Assembly: GCA_963576565.1 (NCBI GenBank)
Contig: OY755038.1
Span: forward strand, 14,702,087-14,766,086
Origin: Aspidapion aeneum
Lineage: Eukaryota > Arthropoda > Insecta > Coleoptera > Brentidae
Direction: 5' to 3'
Length of the DNA stretch: 64,000 nucleotides
Made by a program: the position numbers and the translations under genes. This document shows, one piece after another, positions 62,101 to 64,000 of this stretch (the stretch's first letter is position 1; each line of letters begins with the position of its first letter). The notes under the pieces were generated by a model, which saw nothing but the letters and a program-made list of their open reading frames with translations, was not told the DNA's origin and ran no database searches.

Positions 62101-64000
62101 AAGTGGGCAATGTTACTTTTACATAACTTTACATGTATCGGGGAGGGGAGTAAATTAGAATTTTTGAGTTTTTTTTTATTTTGTACAGGGGTTTGGTCAT
62201 AATTTCTATCACTCTGCCAAATTTCAGCTTAGTAGCATGTCTGGAAGTACAGTAGAATTTTGATGATCTATACATGAGTGAGTGAGTGGCAATTTCGACG
62301 TTTTTTTTAAATTTCGTAACTACTTTACTACTCTATGGAAGTCCATGAAACTTAGAGGGGTTGCTAACTCTATGGAGACTTACAACAGTGCAAAGTTTGA
62401 GATTCGTAGCTCATCCCGAAGTAAGAAGAATTGCGGTTTTATATACCTTGCTAAATTCTTTCTCGGGCATTATGCCGGCGTTAAAATTTACTATCGAAGT
62501 ATAAATGTTAAAATGGTATTTTGCAGGAAACTTTGCTTCGGATGTAATAAATTTGTTTATTGCTAAGTATAAGGACCGTGATATTCCTTGCAAAACTACC
62601 ATTTTGAATATAACTAACCATTTTGATAAATTTGCATGTGTTAAGCTCTGCAGAAAATGTAGCTACACTGAAGAGGTGGATGAGGGTCAAAGACCCATGC
62701 CGGAACAAAGGCAACAGCAAGGAACTACCGTTTGTGCTGCGGTTGAAGTACTTCCTCCTTGTTCAAGTTCAGCGATTCCTAAAGAGATACCCGATATTCC
62801 TCCCAGAACCGTTTTAAAAAGACATGGAGGAACTGTTTCCTGAGGATAATATTTTAAGAATGGAGTTTTGTGAAAAAATGATGGATCATGCAAATCAGTA
62901 TAAAAATTTTCTTATCCTATTCTTACTTTTCTTAAGCTGTTGAACCGATACACTTTAAAAAGTAGATCAATTATTTTTATTTAATCTAGACTTTCCACTT
63001 TGAAATCTTATGATAGTATTGGGATCTTATCGCGATGCTAATAGTTTTTATATTTAATAACTTTATTATTATTAGGTGTTTTTCTTTTCTTTGTTTATTT
63101 TTCTCTATGTACCAAGTTGAACCAAAGTTAATATTAAGTTTTGTATTTTTCTTTAGGTTAAGTAATATATGTTAGGTACTAAAACTAATGTTGAGCTTTT
63201 TCTATGCTGGGTGTGATATTTTAAGTATCATAATGTTGTTACCCGGGACAAATTATTAAACTAAAAAACAAAACCAAACAGCTGAAATCAAGAGACAACT
63301 AAGATTGGCCTGGGCAGTGTTCGGTAAAGTAATCTACATATTAAAAAATAAAAAATATCCTAAAAAGAGTGTATAACTAACTAACTAAACTACTCTTCCT
63401 GTACTTACCTATGGATCCCAGACCTTGACACTTACAAAATCAAACATGGATAAGGTAACAAAAGCCCAAAGATCAATGGAAAGACAAATGTTACATGTAA
63501 AGATAAAAAATACAAAAAGGAATGAATGGATAAGAAATAAAACAAAAGTAAGGGATGTCAGTGGACAAGTAGCAAAATTAAAATAGAAATTTGCCGGTCA
63601 TAATATCAGACAGAAAGATGATCGACGGAACAAATATTGTAAATTGGAGACCTTGGAAAAATAAAAGAAGTAGGGGAAGACCCCAAATGAGATGAGCAGA
63701 CGATTTGAAGAAACATGCGGGAACTAGATGGATAAACACGGTGACAGACAGAGAAGAGTGGAAGATATTGGAGGAGACCTATGTCCAAAGATGCATCGAA
63801 GAAAGGTCAATAGAAAACATAATGCCTCATATTTAGACCTATCAGCCATAAATTACTTACCCATCTAAGCCCATATCCGATTTCTCAGTAGTTACAGAAC
63901 TATTTATAATTTTGTCTGGAGTAAAAAATTGTCTTCTTGTTTCTGAGTAGTCCTCATTGTCAATAGCATGCGCAAAAATGGAATCTATGACTCCCAACTG
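17447..64000 (-). CDS. MTBP-like (or Treslin-like) replication-initiation protein, C-terminal part, 11 exons
   Basis: Eleven exons (listed separately) splice in perfect phase to about 959 residues plus stop; the start lies beyond 64000. The N-terminal two thirds here are low-complexity, Ser/Asp/Asn-rich, then basic with many SP/TP motifs (SPSKRKATK, SPGRRLSHLARRR, KSPKKTPKKSPR), as in a nuclear CDK-regulated protein. The C-terminal block KLQWAVYEALKT ... GHPQFKVL ... VTRSFFSNLM ... RMLRIAKHHVFAVIKGK resembles from memory the conserved C-terminal domain of MTBP, partner of Treslin/TICRR in CDC45 loading at origins. That match is my inference; Treslin or an unrelated chromatin protein is possible. 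The gene spans at least 46.5 kb, mostly mobile elements in introns, with one intron of about 21 kb. Confidence 0.6.
17527..17675 (-). CDS. Exon of the minus-strand gene
   Basis: Starts after TTTTCAG and encodes STSGSKPGVLQDCANTIESW through ERIRKVINFGDD, ending two bases into arginine at donor GTAATT. Phase 0 to 2. Confidence 0.8.
17909..18631 (+). mobile_element. CTGTATGTATGACA-family MITE (~720 bp)
   Basis: Left end AAGACCCTGGATGTATGACA followed by GAGACGCGATAAACCCAT; right end is the complement, GTCATACATACAAGGTATCT. Related ends occur at 8752 and 15373. Inside, a short block (ATGTAGAGCGATTTCAAAA-type) is duplicated near 18045 and 18175. Confidence 0.6.
18655..21026 (+). repeat. 323-bp tandem array (seven full periods) with inverted start
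   Basis: The string ACCTCTGAGGTCTTGCCCGT recurs at 18732, 19055, 19378, 19701, 20024, 20347, 20670 and (one change) 20993: an exact 323-base period. Units are nearly identical, so the array is young or homogenised. It opens with a 60-base inverted fragment (18656-18718) that pairs with 18734-18798 to make a strong hairpin. Each unit contains a hammerhead-like segment (see 19327-19366). A shorter relative stands at 36397-37247, so the repeat travels as or with a mobile element. Confidence 0.9.
19327..19366 (+). ncRNA. Hammerhead-like motif inside each 323-bp unit (degenerate)
   Basis: CGGG (19327-19330), CTGAATGA (19331-19338), GCC/GGC stem (19340-19342, 19349-19351), GAAA (19353-19356), self-complementary CGCG (19357-19360), TC, then CCCG (19363-19366) pairing with CGGG. 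The order matches a hammerhead whose stem III could form only between two molecules. The core has one extra base and stem II is flanked by an A-A mismatch, so activity is doubtful. Confidence 0.35.
22070..22280 (-). CDS. Exon of the minus-strand gene
   Basis: After TTTTTTAG, encodes SSIGSTTDRMLRIAKHHVF, GKTSDEIINEALKARAKL and KPQGYIAPAPVAP, ending KETSR at donor GTAAGT. Higher GC than its surroundings, as expected for an exon. Part of the conserved C-terminal domain. Confidence 0.85.
22304..22914 (-). mobile_element. MITE family B, full-length copy
   Basis: Starts CAGGGCTATCAAAACGGACG and ends GTGTTGGCCTT. Sits only 24 bases upstream (in gene sense) of the acceptor of the exon ending at 22280. 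Confidence 0.75.
22915..24215. other. Intron sequence, nothing recognised
   Basis: AT-rich. GCCATCTTGGATTTTGAGATGGC near 23091-23114 is a short hairpin. The phrase AGAGGAATGA recurs four or five times between 23420 and 23990, a weak interspersed repeat. Confidence 0.45.
24216..24343 (-). CDS. Exon of the minus-strand gene (start of C-terminal domain)
   Basis: After TTTATTTTTAG, encodes KLQWAVYEALKTQNVQPGHP and VLAAVLARVTRSFFSNLMS, ending two bases into the next codon at donor GTAAGT. This block is the basis for the MTBP-like suggestion. Confidence 0.85.
24528..24960 (+). pseudogene. Mariner element relic: terminus and transposase N-terminus
   Basis: TACGAGGGTGGATCAAAT near 24534 is a mariner-type terminal repeat. 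Downstream, REKKVHSSVAQRIIIKFLTR, KPAEIRCRWRAQFGNKTLSW and TWCKKFNDGRERVDN match the paired helix-turn-helix region of mariner transposases. The frame ends at VEFL and no catalytic region follows, so the element is truncated. Confidence 0.8.
24961..25519. other. AT-rich intron
   Basis: No gene. ACAGGGTGTAACAACT near 25031 looks like an element end; this stretch may be 3' flank of the transposase relic. Confidence 0.4.
25520..27240 (-). pseudogene. RAG1/Transib-like transposase relic with two frameshifts
   Basis: Three overlapping open frames (27157-26846, 26879-26475, 26611-25520) make one protein of about 560 residues. Blocks that align, from memory, with the RAG1/Transib superfamily: RKTEELRENSTPQELSYAAQ at the start; CKYGFDGTSGQSEYKQ (first catalytic aspartate block, compare DGMGDVSEKH in RAG1); FFTSLVPIRI; WQNCRPSSTRFCRPI; CFVCGASS (zinc-type cysteines); LHAWIRFFEFLLHLSYK; KPGFGSSNDGNTARIFF; and GLLSEEAQEARNKDIKRFR (position of the catalytic glutamate). 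It ends SSDEE stop. The first frameshift lies in a homopolymer near 26900, the second near 26540. Terminal repeats were not identified. A Transib-type element is most likely; another superfamily is possible. Confidence 0.6.
27448..27555 (-). CDS. Exon of the minus-strand gene
   Basis: After CTATAAATAG, encodes VQPTSSNTSTKAISRTRSEV and NRNHMDLNDLQKK, 36 codons, phase 0 at both ends, donor GTAAAA. Phase agrees with both neighbours. Confidence 0.75.
27768..27964 (-). CDS. Exon of the minus-strand gene
   Basis: After TTATTTAAG, encodes ASDSFSCDSERSQLRRALF, SPKKDSPSKNRKSPVKKIFG and HPTKMARSMSCLE at donor GTAAAT. Basic, with several SP motifs (possible CDK sites). Confidence 0.85.
28055..28660 (+). 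mobile_element. Hairpin-ended element (AGCTCACAC family), copy 1
   Basis: Both ends carry a palindrome AGCTCACAC...GTGTGAGCT around a short TATAGT core. The left is followed by TATGGTGATCCTAATTTTTT and the right by TTAGGTGCCCATAGATTGGC ending in GAGTATTTTT. Inside are CTGTCTGT repeats, ACCGCTTGTCCGATTTTAAT and two or three tandem ~110-base blocks with GGTGGGGGTAGATTTC. No coding capacity; superfamily unknown. Confidence 0.75.
28985..29598. mobile_element. MITE with ~36-bp terminal inverted repeats
   Basis: Left TATAGTTGATGTTGTATTAA and right complement are identical for 24 bases, then continue with few mismatches (AGTG.CAC.GC.TCAT). A TA target duplication is possible. No coding capacity. 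Confidence 0.65.
29888..31018. repeat. Large palindrome (~1.13 kb), arms over 500 bp
   Basis: Outer ends TCACGTGGTTGAACTCATGG and the complement of TCACGTGGTCAAACTCATGG. Matching inner blocks include ATGGTCGTTTGGCC, TCTTTGAGATATACCAAGA, AATATTATTGACA and GGTACCCCTAAAGACTGCC. The centre lies near 30470. No coding frame of note. A fold-back or long-TIR MITE. Confidence 0.8.
31258..31491 (+). CDS. Possible terminal exon of an unknown gene
   Basis: After a good acceptor (ACTTCATTCAG) a 77-codon frame reads AHCEEHKVQKIHLLDDDLLR, LGLDLNETADHLELRPDI and FSISPKKLKLIQ, then TAA inside CAATAAAAAG, so stop and poly(A) signal overlap. Codon use is protein-like, acidic and leucine-rich. It lies in the 21-kb intron on the opposite strand to the host gene, between two repeats. 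No donor partner exon was found; it may be a retrocopy fragment, a captured exon or chance. Not recognised. Confidence 0.35.
   Translation, partial: AHCEEHKVQKIHLLDDDLLRLGLDLNETADHLELRPDILLLADLSGLLNKALLEDIDTSEVEGREFSISPKKLKLIQ
31548..32110 (+). mobile_element. Hairpin-ended element, copy 2
   Basis: Lacks the outermost AGCTCACAC half on the left, then follows copy 1 closely through the CTGTCTGT and GGTGGGGGTAGATTTC blocks to GGCAGAGTATTTTT. It points toward the inverted copy at 34568-35351. Confidence 0.75.
32150..32525 (+). repeat. Dispersed repeat family A, copy 3
   Basis: Same block order as 2255-2640: GGGTGTATTTTGAC, CTGTCTG, CCTAAACCGCTGAACCGAT, ending GGGTCCATTTATTTTC, directly abutting the 169-bp array. 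Confidence 0.65.
32531..34567 (+). repeat. 169-bp satellite array, about 12 units
   Basis: The phrase GTTTGGCCATTTTGGTCTTA starts at 32561, 32730, 32898, 33067, 33236, 33405, 33574, 33743, 33912, 34081 and 34250, with a decayed copy near 34410: a period of 168-169 bases. Unit landmarks are CTAAATGACGTTTTTTCG, CTCAGGGTGT and CGCATCTCCATGGCCCCAC. Short minus-strand open frames across it are by-products of the repeat. Confidence 0.9.
34568..35351 (-). mobile_element. Hairpin-ended element, copy 3 (inverted)
   Basis: Inverted relative to copy 2, with both terminal AGCTCACAC palindromes intact (34601-34650 and 35316-35351). Three internal ~110-base blocks instead of two. With copy 2 it brackets the satellite. 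Confidence 0.8.
35131..35215 (+). repeat. (CAGA)n microsatellite
   Basis: About 20 CAGA units interrupted twice by CATA, inside the hairpin-ended element. Creates meaningless Cys-Leu-Ser-Val repeats in translation. Confidence 0.95.
35352..36396. other. Repeat-rich intron between elements
   Basis: Contains an RTE relic (35970-36330, minus). Around it small AAATTGTTTT/AAAACAATTT palindromes recur (35740-35900, 36350-36396, 37245-37275), suggesting a disrupted older palindromic element. No gene. Confidence 0.4.
35970..36330 (-). pseudogene. RTE-clade LINE C-terminus relic
   Basis: The minus strand reads YGIETCRVIKKYK, then WYGHVYRMSDERLPKQVLEW, KKRGRPKLEWQ and RRWRIGVGQR-like endings, the typical C-terminus of RTE-type reverse-transcriptase proteins, with stops and shifts. 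Confidence 0.65.
36397..37247 (+). mobile_element. Mobile element carrying the 323-bp repeat
   Basis: Two periods of the 323-bp unit preceded by an inverted start (TTTGAAGGAAGTTCACGAGG ... GGTAGCTACGGGGACGCG). The inverted start and the right end match as terminal inverted repeats (TAACAAAAAGTTT.ACGGGCA). Flanked on both sides by AACAAATTGTTTTAA (36379-36393 and 37248-37262), a likely 15-base target duplication. Same architecture as 18655-21026. Confidence 0.7.
37606..38296 (+). mobile_element. 5'-truncated LINE inserted in a hairpin, 23-A tail
   Basis: Starts abruptly inside the reverse-transcriptase frame and ends with a short 3' UTR and poly(A) at 38274-38296. The junctions leave only a 2-base overlap (AC) of the ATATACTATACTATAG target, so the target duplication is minimal or hidden in the A-run. 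Confidence 0.85.
37625..38242 (+). CDS. LINE reverse transcriptase, C-terminal fragment
   Basis: Open from before 37625 to the stop at 38240-38242; the methionine at 37625 is internal. Reads LGVTAETNMSWHSHVADIAK, LLTLYKAQIRPTMEYCSHIW, LLNTVQKRAIKLIND, GDLSLFYRYYHGKC, SLWNKLPATVFPAGYNL: the region after the reverse-transcriptase palm in Jockey/CR1-group elements. No frameshift, so the insertion is recent. Not functional: no palm or endonuclease. Confidence 0.9.
   Translation: MQSQLNILGVTAETNMSWHSHVADIAKRASQKLGVLFRTRHLYTPSQLLTLYKAQIRPTMEYCSHIWSAAPKHTLMLLNTVQKRAIKLINDPALTRSLDSLEHRRTVGDLSLFYRYYHGKCSEELARMIPPGVAPTRRTRQTDGNHQFTVKIETPRTSLYQNSYLWRTASLWNKLPATVFPAGYNLNRFKTNTHQHFRALAASRA
39857..46883 (+). 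CDS. Small ORF of the palindromic element, split by BEL
   Basis: Segments 39857-39928 and 46758-46883 join in frame once BEL and one copy of TTGAC are ignored: 65 codons starting MAYNYFKLARNRPYPDFE and ending QKCQQCLTHNSNQKN, followed by AATAAAT. The 72-base first part ends exactly at the target-site border. No recognised domain; a CxxC (CQQC) and basic residues are present. It could be a transposase remnant, a host micro-exon or chance. Confidence 0.35.
39929..40392 (-). repeat. BEL 3' LTR (464 bp)
   Basis: Begins TGTTAGCCCACGG and ends GGGAGCTAACA on the plus strand. Just outside it on the internal side the minus strand has GGAGGGCAGTTA, a purine-rich stretch suited as the polypurine tract. 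Confidence 0.95.
40393..40619 (-). other. BEL 3' untranslated region and polypurine tract
   Basis: AT-rich stretch between the gag-pol stop and the 3' LTR. A purine-rich GGAGGG lies next to the LTR on the minus strand. Confidence 0.55.
40620..45884 (-). CDS. BEL/Pao gag-pol polyprotein
   Basis: Uninterrupted frame; 1768 codons if read from 45926, but the methionine at 45884 (MSVKKAVQKRKG) is a likelier start. Approximate positions counted from 45926: gag-like DUF1759 region 130-270 (FRGDKKLWPSFFDLFNNII), CCHC knuckle near 371 (CFRCNQGHVLSKC) and further Cys/His clusters, aspartic protease near 495 (LLDSGSQTGF), reverse transcriptase with YIDDILG near 908, RNase H near 1081 (FCDASIRGYAGV), integrase zinc finger near 1408 (HRQYLHPGF), integrase core with D, D, E near 1480, 1545 and 1584 (AIDFCGPF, SDQGSNFIG, NGLAEAGVKSF), and a DUF5641-type C-terminus (WPVGRVIELHPG). 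Roughly the usual length for BEL/Pao. No env-like gene. All key motifs look intact, so the copy may be competent. Confidence 0.95.
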   Translation of the reverse strand: MSVKKAVQKRKGFLSAITECYVLSQTAEKDERARNEFQVRYADLDETFDKCMLAHNDVIMLLDDSDDEEFKTQDAILSEARKYFYACKGVYSKIFPVEAPSFSGSYVRQNETPKLKELGIPIFRGDKKLWPSFFDLFNNIIDQNQSLSNVRKLQYLFSYLEDEPLKLISGISLSDQNYKIAYDKLVNRYQNKRDLANDALSSIMNSTLKNESAKELRNLIDTFSESLEILKSLSFDVDSWDFIIFFILLEKLDIPTRSNFEMSHANTNTEIPTFQSLFQFLEKRCKVLESLPQSTAPKKVPIYQKSNSMQNQSGQKPTYQNSNSMRNQFGQKPTYKSSNSPFIGLAGTSTNSSTGIKCFRCNQGHVLSKCQTFLDLSPIDRLSFVKQKKLCLACFHPLHDVDTCKSKYSCRTCNSKRHHTLTHILETNQASGSQDTSPVIHTPPVNNLHVSLNASGPSGTFLLCTAIIDVMDGCGNFQPVRALLDSGSQTGFISEKCIQRLNLPRRSYTTEIFGLNQMSSFTSKGLVQCHIKPQGHVTPLLNFEAIVVPQLCSNMPTFSLNDNQWKHLGNLKLADPSYFKSRPVDLVIGCELFAQIFKEGRVLGQVGQPSALETIFGWVVMGKVDEVGSLTERTSCFLTSHSPPLEVILPRFWEIEHLPKKQILSKEEKQAESIFTASVVRQPSGRFMVDLPFKDKINPDLGNTYPQAYRRFLLLENRLIKNPDLYTAYSNFMQDYIDSNHMSLVLSSQPKVDVSCFLAHHCVLKPESLSTKLRVVWDCSAVTPKNISLNDTLLSGPKLQKDIASLILTFRLNPIAYIADIKQMFRQVLINPCHRPYQRILWRFSPQDPLSVWELSTVTFGMTCSPFLAMRTLNELAEREKERFPMASTVLKTSIYIDDILGTSPSLSEALSLQTELNDLLKSGGFELKKWASNCPELLATLPESDRQMPLSFDKEEPHFIKVLGLQWHPKNDLFSYQCRMKEKPPTKRSILSIIGTIFDPLGFLCPLLLQAKFILQQLWISKVGWDEEPDSSIIDSWNKLRSEFPLLSNFQLPRQIKLSKTNTCQIIGFCDASIRGYAGVVYFRVEEENNISVSLISAKSRVAPIKSQTLARLELLGAFLLSELIDFVLSSYEGKITFTNIVTFCDSQVVLHWLSSPPNRWQTFVGNRVSRIQEIIPSNSWRYIPSALNAADIASRGATPSQLMSHDMWWNAPSFLWSPKNEWPDFHKPKMPIDFGDINLEEKPKVCCNAIIDVNFLDQLLIKYSSISKIQRIICYVLRIVNLFQNHSYQKPTKPPDQKVIFENIVFPTTGEMQSALHLLIKRVQGSCFSELFSALSKDKPIPKPLRKLSPFLDENNIIRVGGRLQKSDLLSYSAKHPVLLSSDHRLTTLLIESAHRQYLHPGFKTLHNLLLQQFWILSARRAIQRTISKCLQCFRINPKPYRPPIMSSLPAHRINQLKPFSSVAIDFCGPFFVIPHRYRGCRAFKSYVCVFVCTATHCVHLELTMELSTEGFVGAFHRFISRRGSVTQCWSDQGSNFIGFRNQLLDYARSAATRLSIRWHLGPPLSPHFNGLAEAGVKSFKTHFVRVVGDQKLSIMEMSTLTCRIEAVLNSRPLSPASSDPHDLQPLTPGHFLTLEPLNSEIPESDLSEVPLNRLSRWQLIQKLHNDFWKRYSIEYLHTLQQRHKWADLSPNIKLNDLVIITSDHIQTPLKWPVGRVIELHPGGDGQVRVATVKTVTGVYKRPVVKLCLLPN
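46271..46752 (-). repeat. BEL 5' LTR (482 bp)
   Basis: Matches the other LTR apart from 18 extra bases around 46447-46464. Contains TATATATAAAC-type sequence near its upstream end on the plus strand. The primer-binding site should lie just below 46271 but I could not match it to a specific tRNA. Confidence 0.93.
47665..48950 (+). mobile_element. MITE family B copy interrupted by a fold-back element
   Basis: Left half AAGGCCAACACAAAAATAG to the ACCGCATGCCAAC region, right half from CAACTGTTATATTTGACATG to GATAGCCCTG. The inner 664 bases (47945-48608) are a later insertion. Confidence 0.8.
47945..48608. mobile_element. Fold-back element 1 (664 bp) with ~9-bp target duplication
   Basis: Ends ACAAGACGCTAGCGCTACC and its complement; arms of about 300 bases mirror around 48275. 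Target duplication CATGCCAAC (47936-47944) and CATGCACAAC (48609-48618, one extra base). The inner arms contain degenerate AACCT/AACCG (TTAGG-like) strings and a CCCGGGATCCTAGAGG block shared with the fold-back element at 55676-56864. Duplication length suits Mutator-like or Foldback elements. Confidence 0.85.
49127..49254 (-). CDS. Exon of the minus-strand gene
   Basis: After TTGCTATAG, completes arginine then KMELLNHRKSPKKTPKKSPR and SSSAKKKLALRFRKVT, one base before donor GTAAAT. Highly basic with SP/TP motifs. The RTE copy starts within a few dozen bases upstream. Confidence 0.85.
50848..51039 (+). mobile_element. Small hAT-like MITE (192 bp), GC-rich
   Basis: Ends CATGGGCGCACCAAGGGG and complement CAGTGGTGCACCCAG, close to the CAGTGG start common in hAT elements; flanked by ATTATTA on both sides (50841-50847, 51040-51046). 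Notably G/C-rich runs in an AT-rich neighbourhood. Nested in the left arm of the 4.1-kb element. Confidence 0.65.
52450..52860 (-). pseudogene. THAP-domain exons inside the inverted-repeat element
   Basis: The minus strand reads CAVMNCGSWGDLDNVNF, then (after a shift) RWISALLPDLTEDKLKYSKV, and after a splice-like TACTATTCTAG a second piece GKQLSKLEYSNDPDWV. This is the pattern of insect THAP zinc fingers (C..NC, W.., LKYSRVC, G..A.L...NPDWVP). The plus-strand counterpart near 51060-51260 (FFAVVNCGSGGSNDNVSFH) is more decayed. Confidence 0.6.
53740..55028 (+). pseudogene. RTE reverse transcriptase, degraded
   Basis: Reading across frame changes: EQAGFRKGFSTVDHLLTMKI, AFIDFEKAFDSIEYW (palm motif A region), YAD-type LRYADDIAL near 54432-54460, then VEEYRYLGQIIKLEKEN, RVRLAWAAFGKL, CILPVLTYRSQTWTL, KWKFAGHNIRQKDDRW and RKRGKPQMR. 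A stop at 54034-54036 and shifts around 54330 and 54510 disable it. Confidence 0.85.
55150..57350 (+). mobile_element. Jockey/CR1-like LINE fragment, split by a fold-back element
   Basis: Left part: end of the endonuclease (SGLDYVITSN, CKNFQAGFSNHHCQLI, the SDHH-type block) and linker to MKILKNW. Right part from 56874: HWLQKRTGNVEL, NNSKNKTKTWKSINNLTGK, STGPDGIPITLIKKC (start of reverse transcriptase), ending in a stop at 57348. The halves join exactly through the 9-base duplication TAAAAAACT. Confidence 0.8.
55676..56864. mobile_element. Fold-back element 2 (1189 bp), minisatellite arms, perfect 9-bp TSD
   Basis: Flanked by TAAAAAACT at 55667-55675 and 56865-56873. Outer ends GGAAGGGCGAAAAAATATCG and exact complement. 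Each outer arm is an array of about 16-base units (TTTCGATATTTTGTAG type; left arm 55690-56040, right arm 56520-56855). The centre (56040-56520) is a palindrome of degenerate AACCT/AACCG strings around CCCGGGATCCTAGA. Arms made of short tandem repeats plus a 9-bp duplication are the hallmarks of Drosophila Foldback elements. Confidence 0.9.
57516..57684 (-). CDS. Exon of the minus-strand gene
   Basis: After AACATTTAG, encodes SPSKRKATKSKFGAKSPGR, RLSHLARRRITFSSANL and SRARQILVDA, two bases into arginine at donor GTACAT. GC-richer than the flanks. Contains SPSK and SPGR, likely CDK-type sites. Confidence 0.85.
57880..58380 (+). pseudogene. Penelope-type GIY-YIG endonuclease remnant
   Basis: CxxC-bearing GIY-YIG variant of Penelope-like elements: YQIPC followed by YVGET is the catalytic strand pair. 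Disabled by an in-frame TAG after KRPL (near 58076) and later shifts. The reverse transcriptase is absent. Confidence 0.75.
58414..58458 (+). ncRNA. Degenerate hammerhead motif in the Penelope tail
   Basis: ACAC, then TTGATAA (core with two changes from CUGANGA), stem II CGGTTAG/CTAACCG, GAAAC, GTC and GTGT pairing with ACAC. Stem III would be a single pair, so cleavage would need a dimer. Penelope-like elements are known to carry hammerheads at such places. Confidence 0.4.
58634..58749 (-). CDS. Exon of the minus-strand gene
   Basis: After TTCTTTTTAG, encodes YNHSKISEEIANLCDKYAKR and FVGGETQSSCTVFEQPHA, one base before donor GTATAC. Phase fits both neighbours. Confidence 0.85.
58750..59392. 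other. Short intron, no gene
   Basis: Near 59106-59140 a CTCTGATGACGTCAATAGG-CAAAACGG string resembles a decayed hammerhead or LINE/Penelope tail. ACAGGGTGTTCTTAAGGAAG near 59223 may be one end of a small element ending at AAGAACACCTTGTAT near 59337-59350. Confidence 0.45.
59393..60898 (-). CDS. Large exon of the minus-strand gene (502 codons)
   Basis: After TTTAAAATAG at 60899, reads LESENSSLKSTEIPTAEPII continuously to FPEILERRYHGV, donor GTAAGT. Rich in Ser, Asn, Asp and Glu with repeated TDLPKL/TDLPEL-SP phrases (SETDLPKLLPT, SETDLPELSPI, ELSERSPIL) and FFESPLTI/FIFESPKSI: short linear repeats typical of a disordered regulatory segment. A folded patch may exist near LLSRLQKGLSGILPPPSM. 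An internal methionine (60747) is not the gene start since the frame is open to the acceptor. Confidence 0.9.
61190..61558. repeat. Palindrome (~370 bp)
   Basis: Arms of about 150 bases mirror around 61372: ATAACAAAAACATTTC, GGAATGCCATTTT..G.GTACTTGGCT and TAGTTTGGAAATGTTTTT all recur inverted. MITE-like, no coding. Confidence 0.75.
61690..62250 (+). repeat. ~142-bp tandem repeat cluster
   Basis: TTTATCATAGTTCCTATCA recurs at about 61711, 61852 and 62048, and CTCAGCTCTCTAGCGTTTCT at about 61743, 61883, 61988 and 62082. Three fuller units and one shortened, diverging to the right. Confidence 0.75.
62505..62843 (+). other. Unassigned 112-codon open frame
   Basis: Reads FAGNFASDVINLFIAKYKDR, FACVKLCRKCSY and PPRTVLKRHG. 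A splice acceptor-like TTTTGCAG precedes 62528. Codon use is better than chance, but no domain is recognised. Could be a mobile-element exon; support is weak. Confidence 0.25.
63243..63835 (+). pseudogene. RTE-clade LINE 3' fragment
   Basis: Close relative of 54565-55095: GQIIKL, RLAWAVFGK, LPVLTYGSQTLTLTKSNMDK, AKLK-stop-KFAGHNIRQKDDR, GRPQMR. Extends further 3' (EEWKILEETYVQRCIEERS, then the stop region), so it shows the family's true C-terminus. Shifts and stops present. Confidence 0.85.
63861..64000 (-). CDS. Exon of the minus-strand gene, 5' end outside window
   Basis: Reads QLGVIDSIFAHAIDNEDYSE, RRQFFTPDKIINSS and KSDMGLD, then two bases of a glycine codon at donor GTAAGT (63860 downward). 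The phase matches the exon ending at 60898. Confidence 0.85.

Noticed and set aside
62282..62566. 94-codon open frame
   Set aside because: Overlaps the better frame at 62505, no domain, compositional bias from AT-rich DNA.

Overview
The window is animal nuclear DNA, most likely from an insect with a transposon-rich genome. It is AT-rich and shows GT-AG introns. It has a eukaryote-type bifunctional glutamyl-prolyl-tRNA synthetase, a BEL/Pao LTR retrotransposon, RTE, Jockey/CR1-like and Penelope-like retroelements, mariner/Tc1 relics, and degenerate TTAGG/AACCT (insect telomere-like) motifs inside fold-back elements. The order cannot be fixed from the sequence; a beetle or similar is a guess.

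Two host genes converge. On the + strand, the 3' part of the glutamyl-prolyl-tRNA synthetase gene (prolyl half) occupies about 1-7950 in five exons ending at 7648. On the - strand, eleven phase-compatible exons between 64000 and 17447 encode the C-terminal ~960 residues of a serine/lysine-rich nuclear protein. Its C-terminal domain resembles MTBP, the Treslin partner in replication origin firing; this identification is tentative. One intron of this gene is about 21 kb and is almost entirely transposon.

Layout: 1-7.65 kb, synthetase exons with a duplicated dead exon, MITEs, a decayed minisatellite and a complete minimal type I hammerhead ribozyme (7053-7100). 7.65-17.4 kb, intergenic MITEs, a broken LINE and a mariner pseudogene. 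17.4-27.9 kb, C-terminal exons of the - strand gene with a 323-bp tandem array, a mariner relic and a RAG1/Transib-like transposase relic in the introns. 28-49 kb, the giant intron: four copies of a hairpin-ended element, a 169-bp satellite, large palindromes, a second 323-bp-repeat element, a LINE 3' end, and a nearly intact BEL element that split a palindromic element. 49.1-57.7 kb, an RTE element cut by a 4.1-kb THAP-bearing inverted-repeat element, then a LINE cut by a fold-back element with minisatellite arms. 57.7-64 kb, a Penelope-like element, the largest exon of the - strand gene, a palindrome, a 142-bp repeat cluster and an RTE fragment.

Nothing suggests an operon or prokaryotic system. 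The most unusual material is the mobile-element biology: the hammerhead ribozyme, fold-back elements with 9-bp target duplications that share one palindromic core, an inverted-repeat element carrying THAP exons in both arms, tandem-repeat-bearing mobile elements, and nested insertions whose order can be read from target-site duplications.
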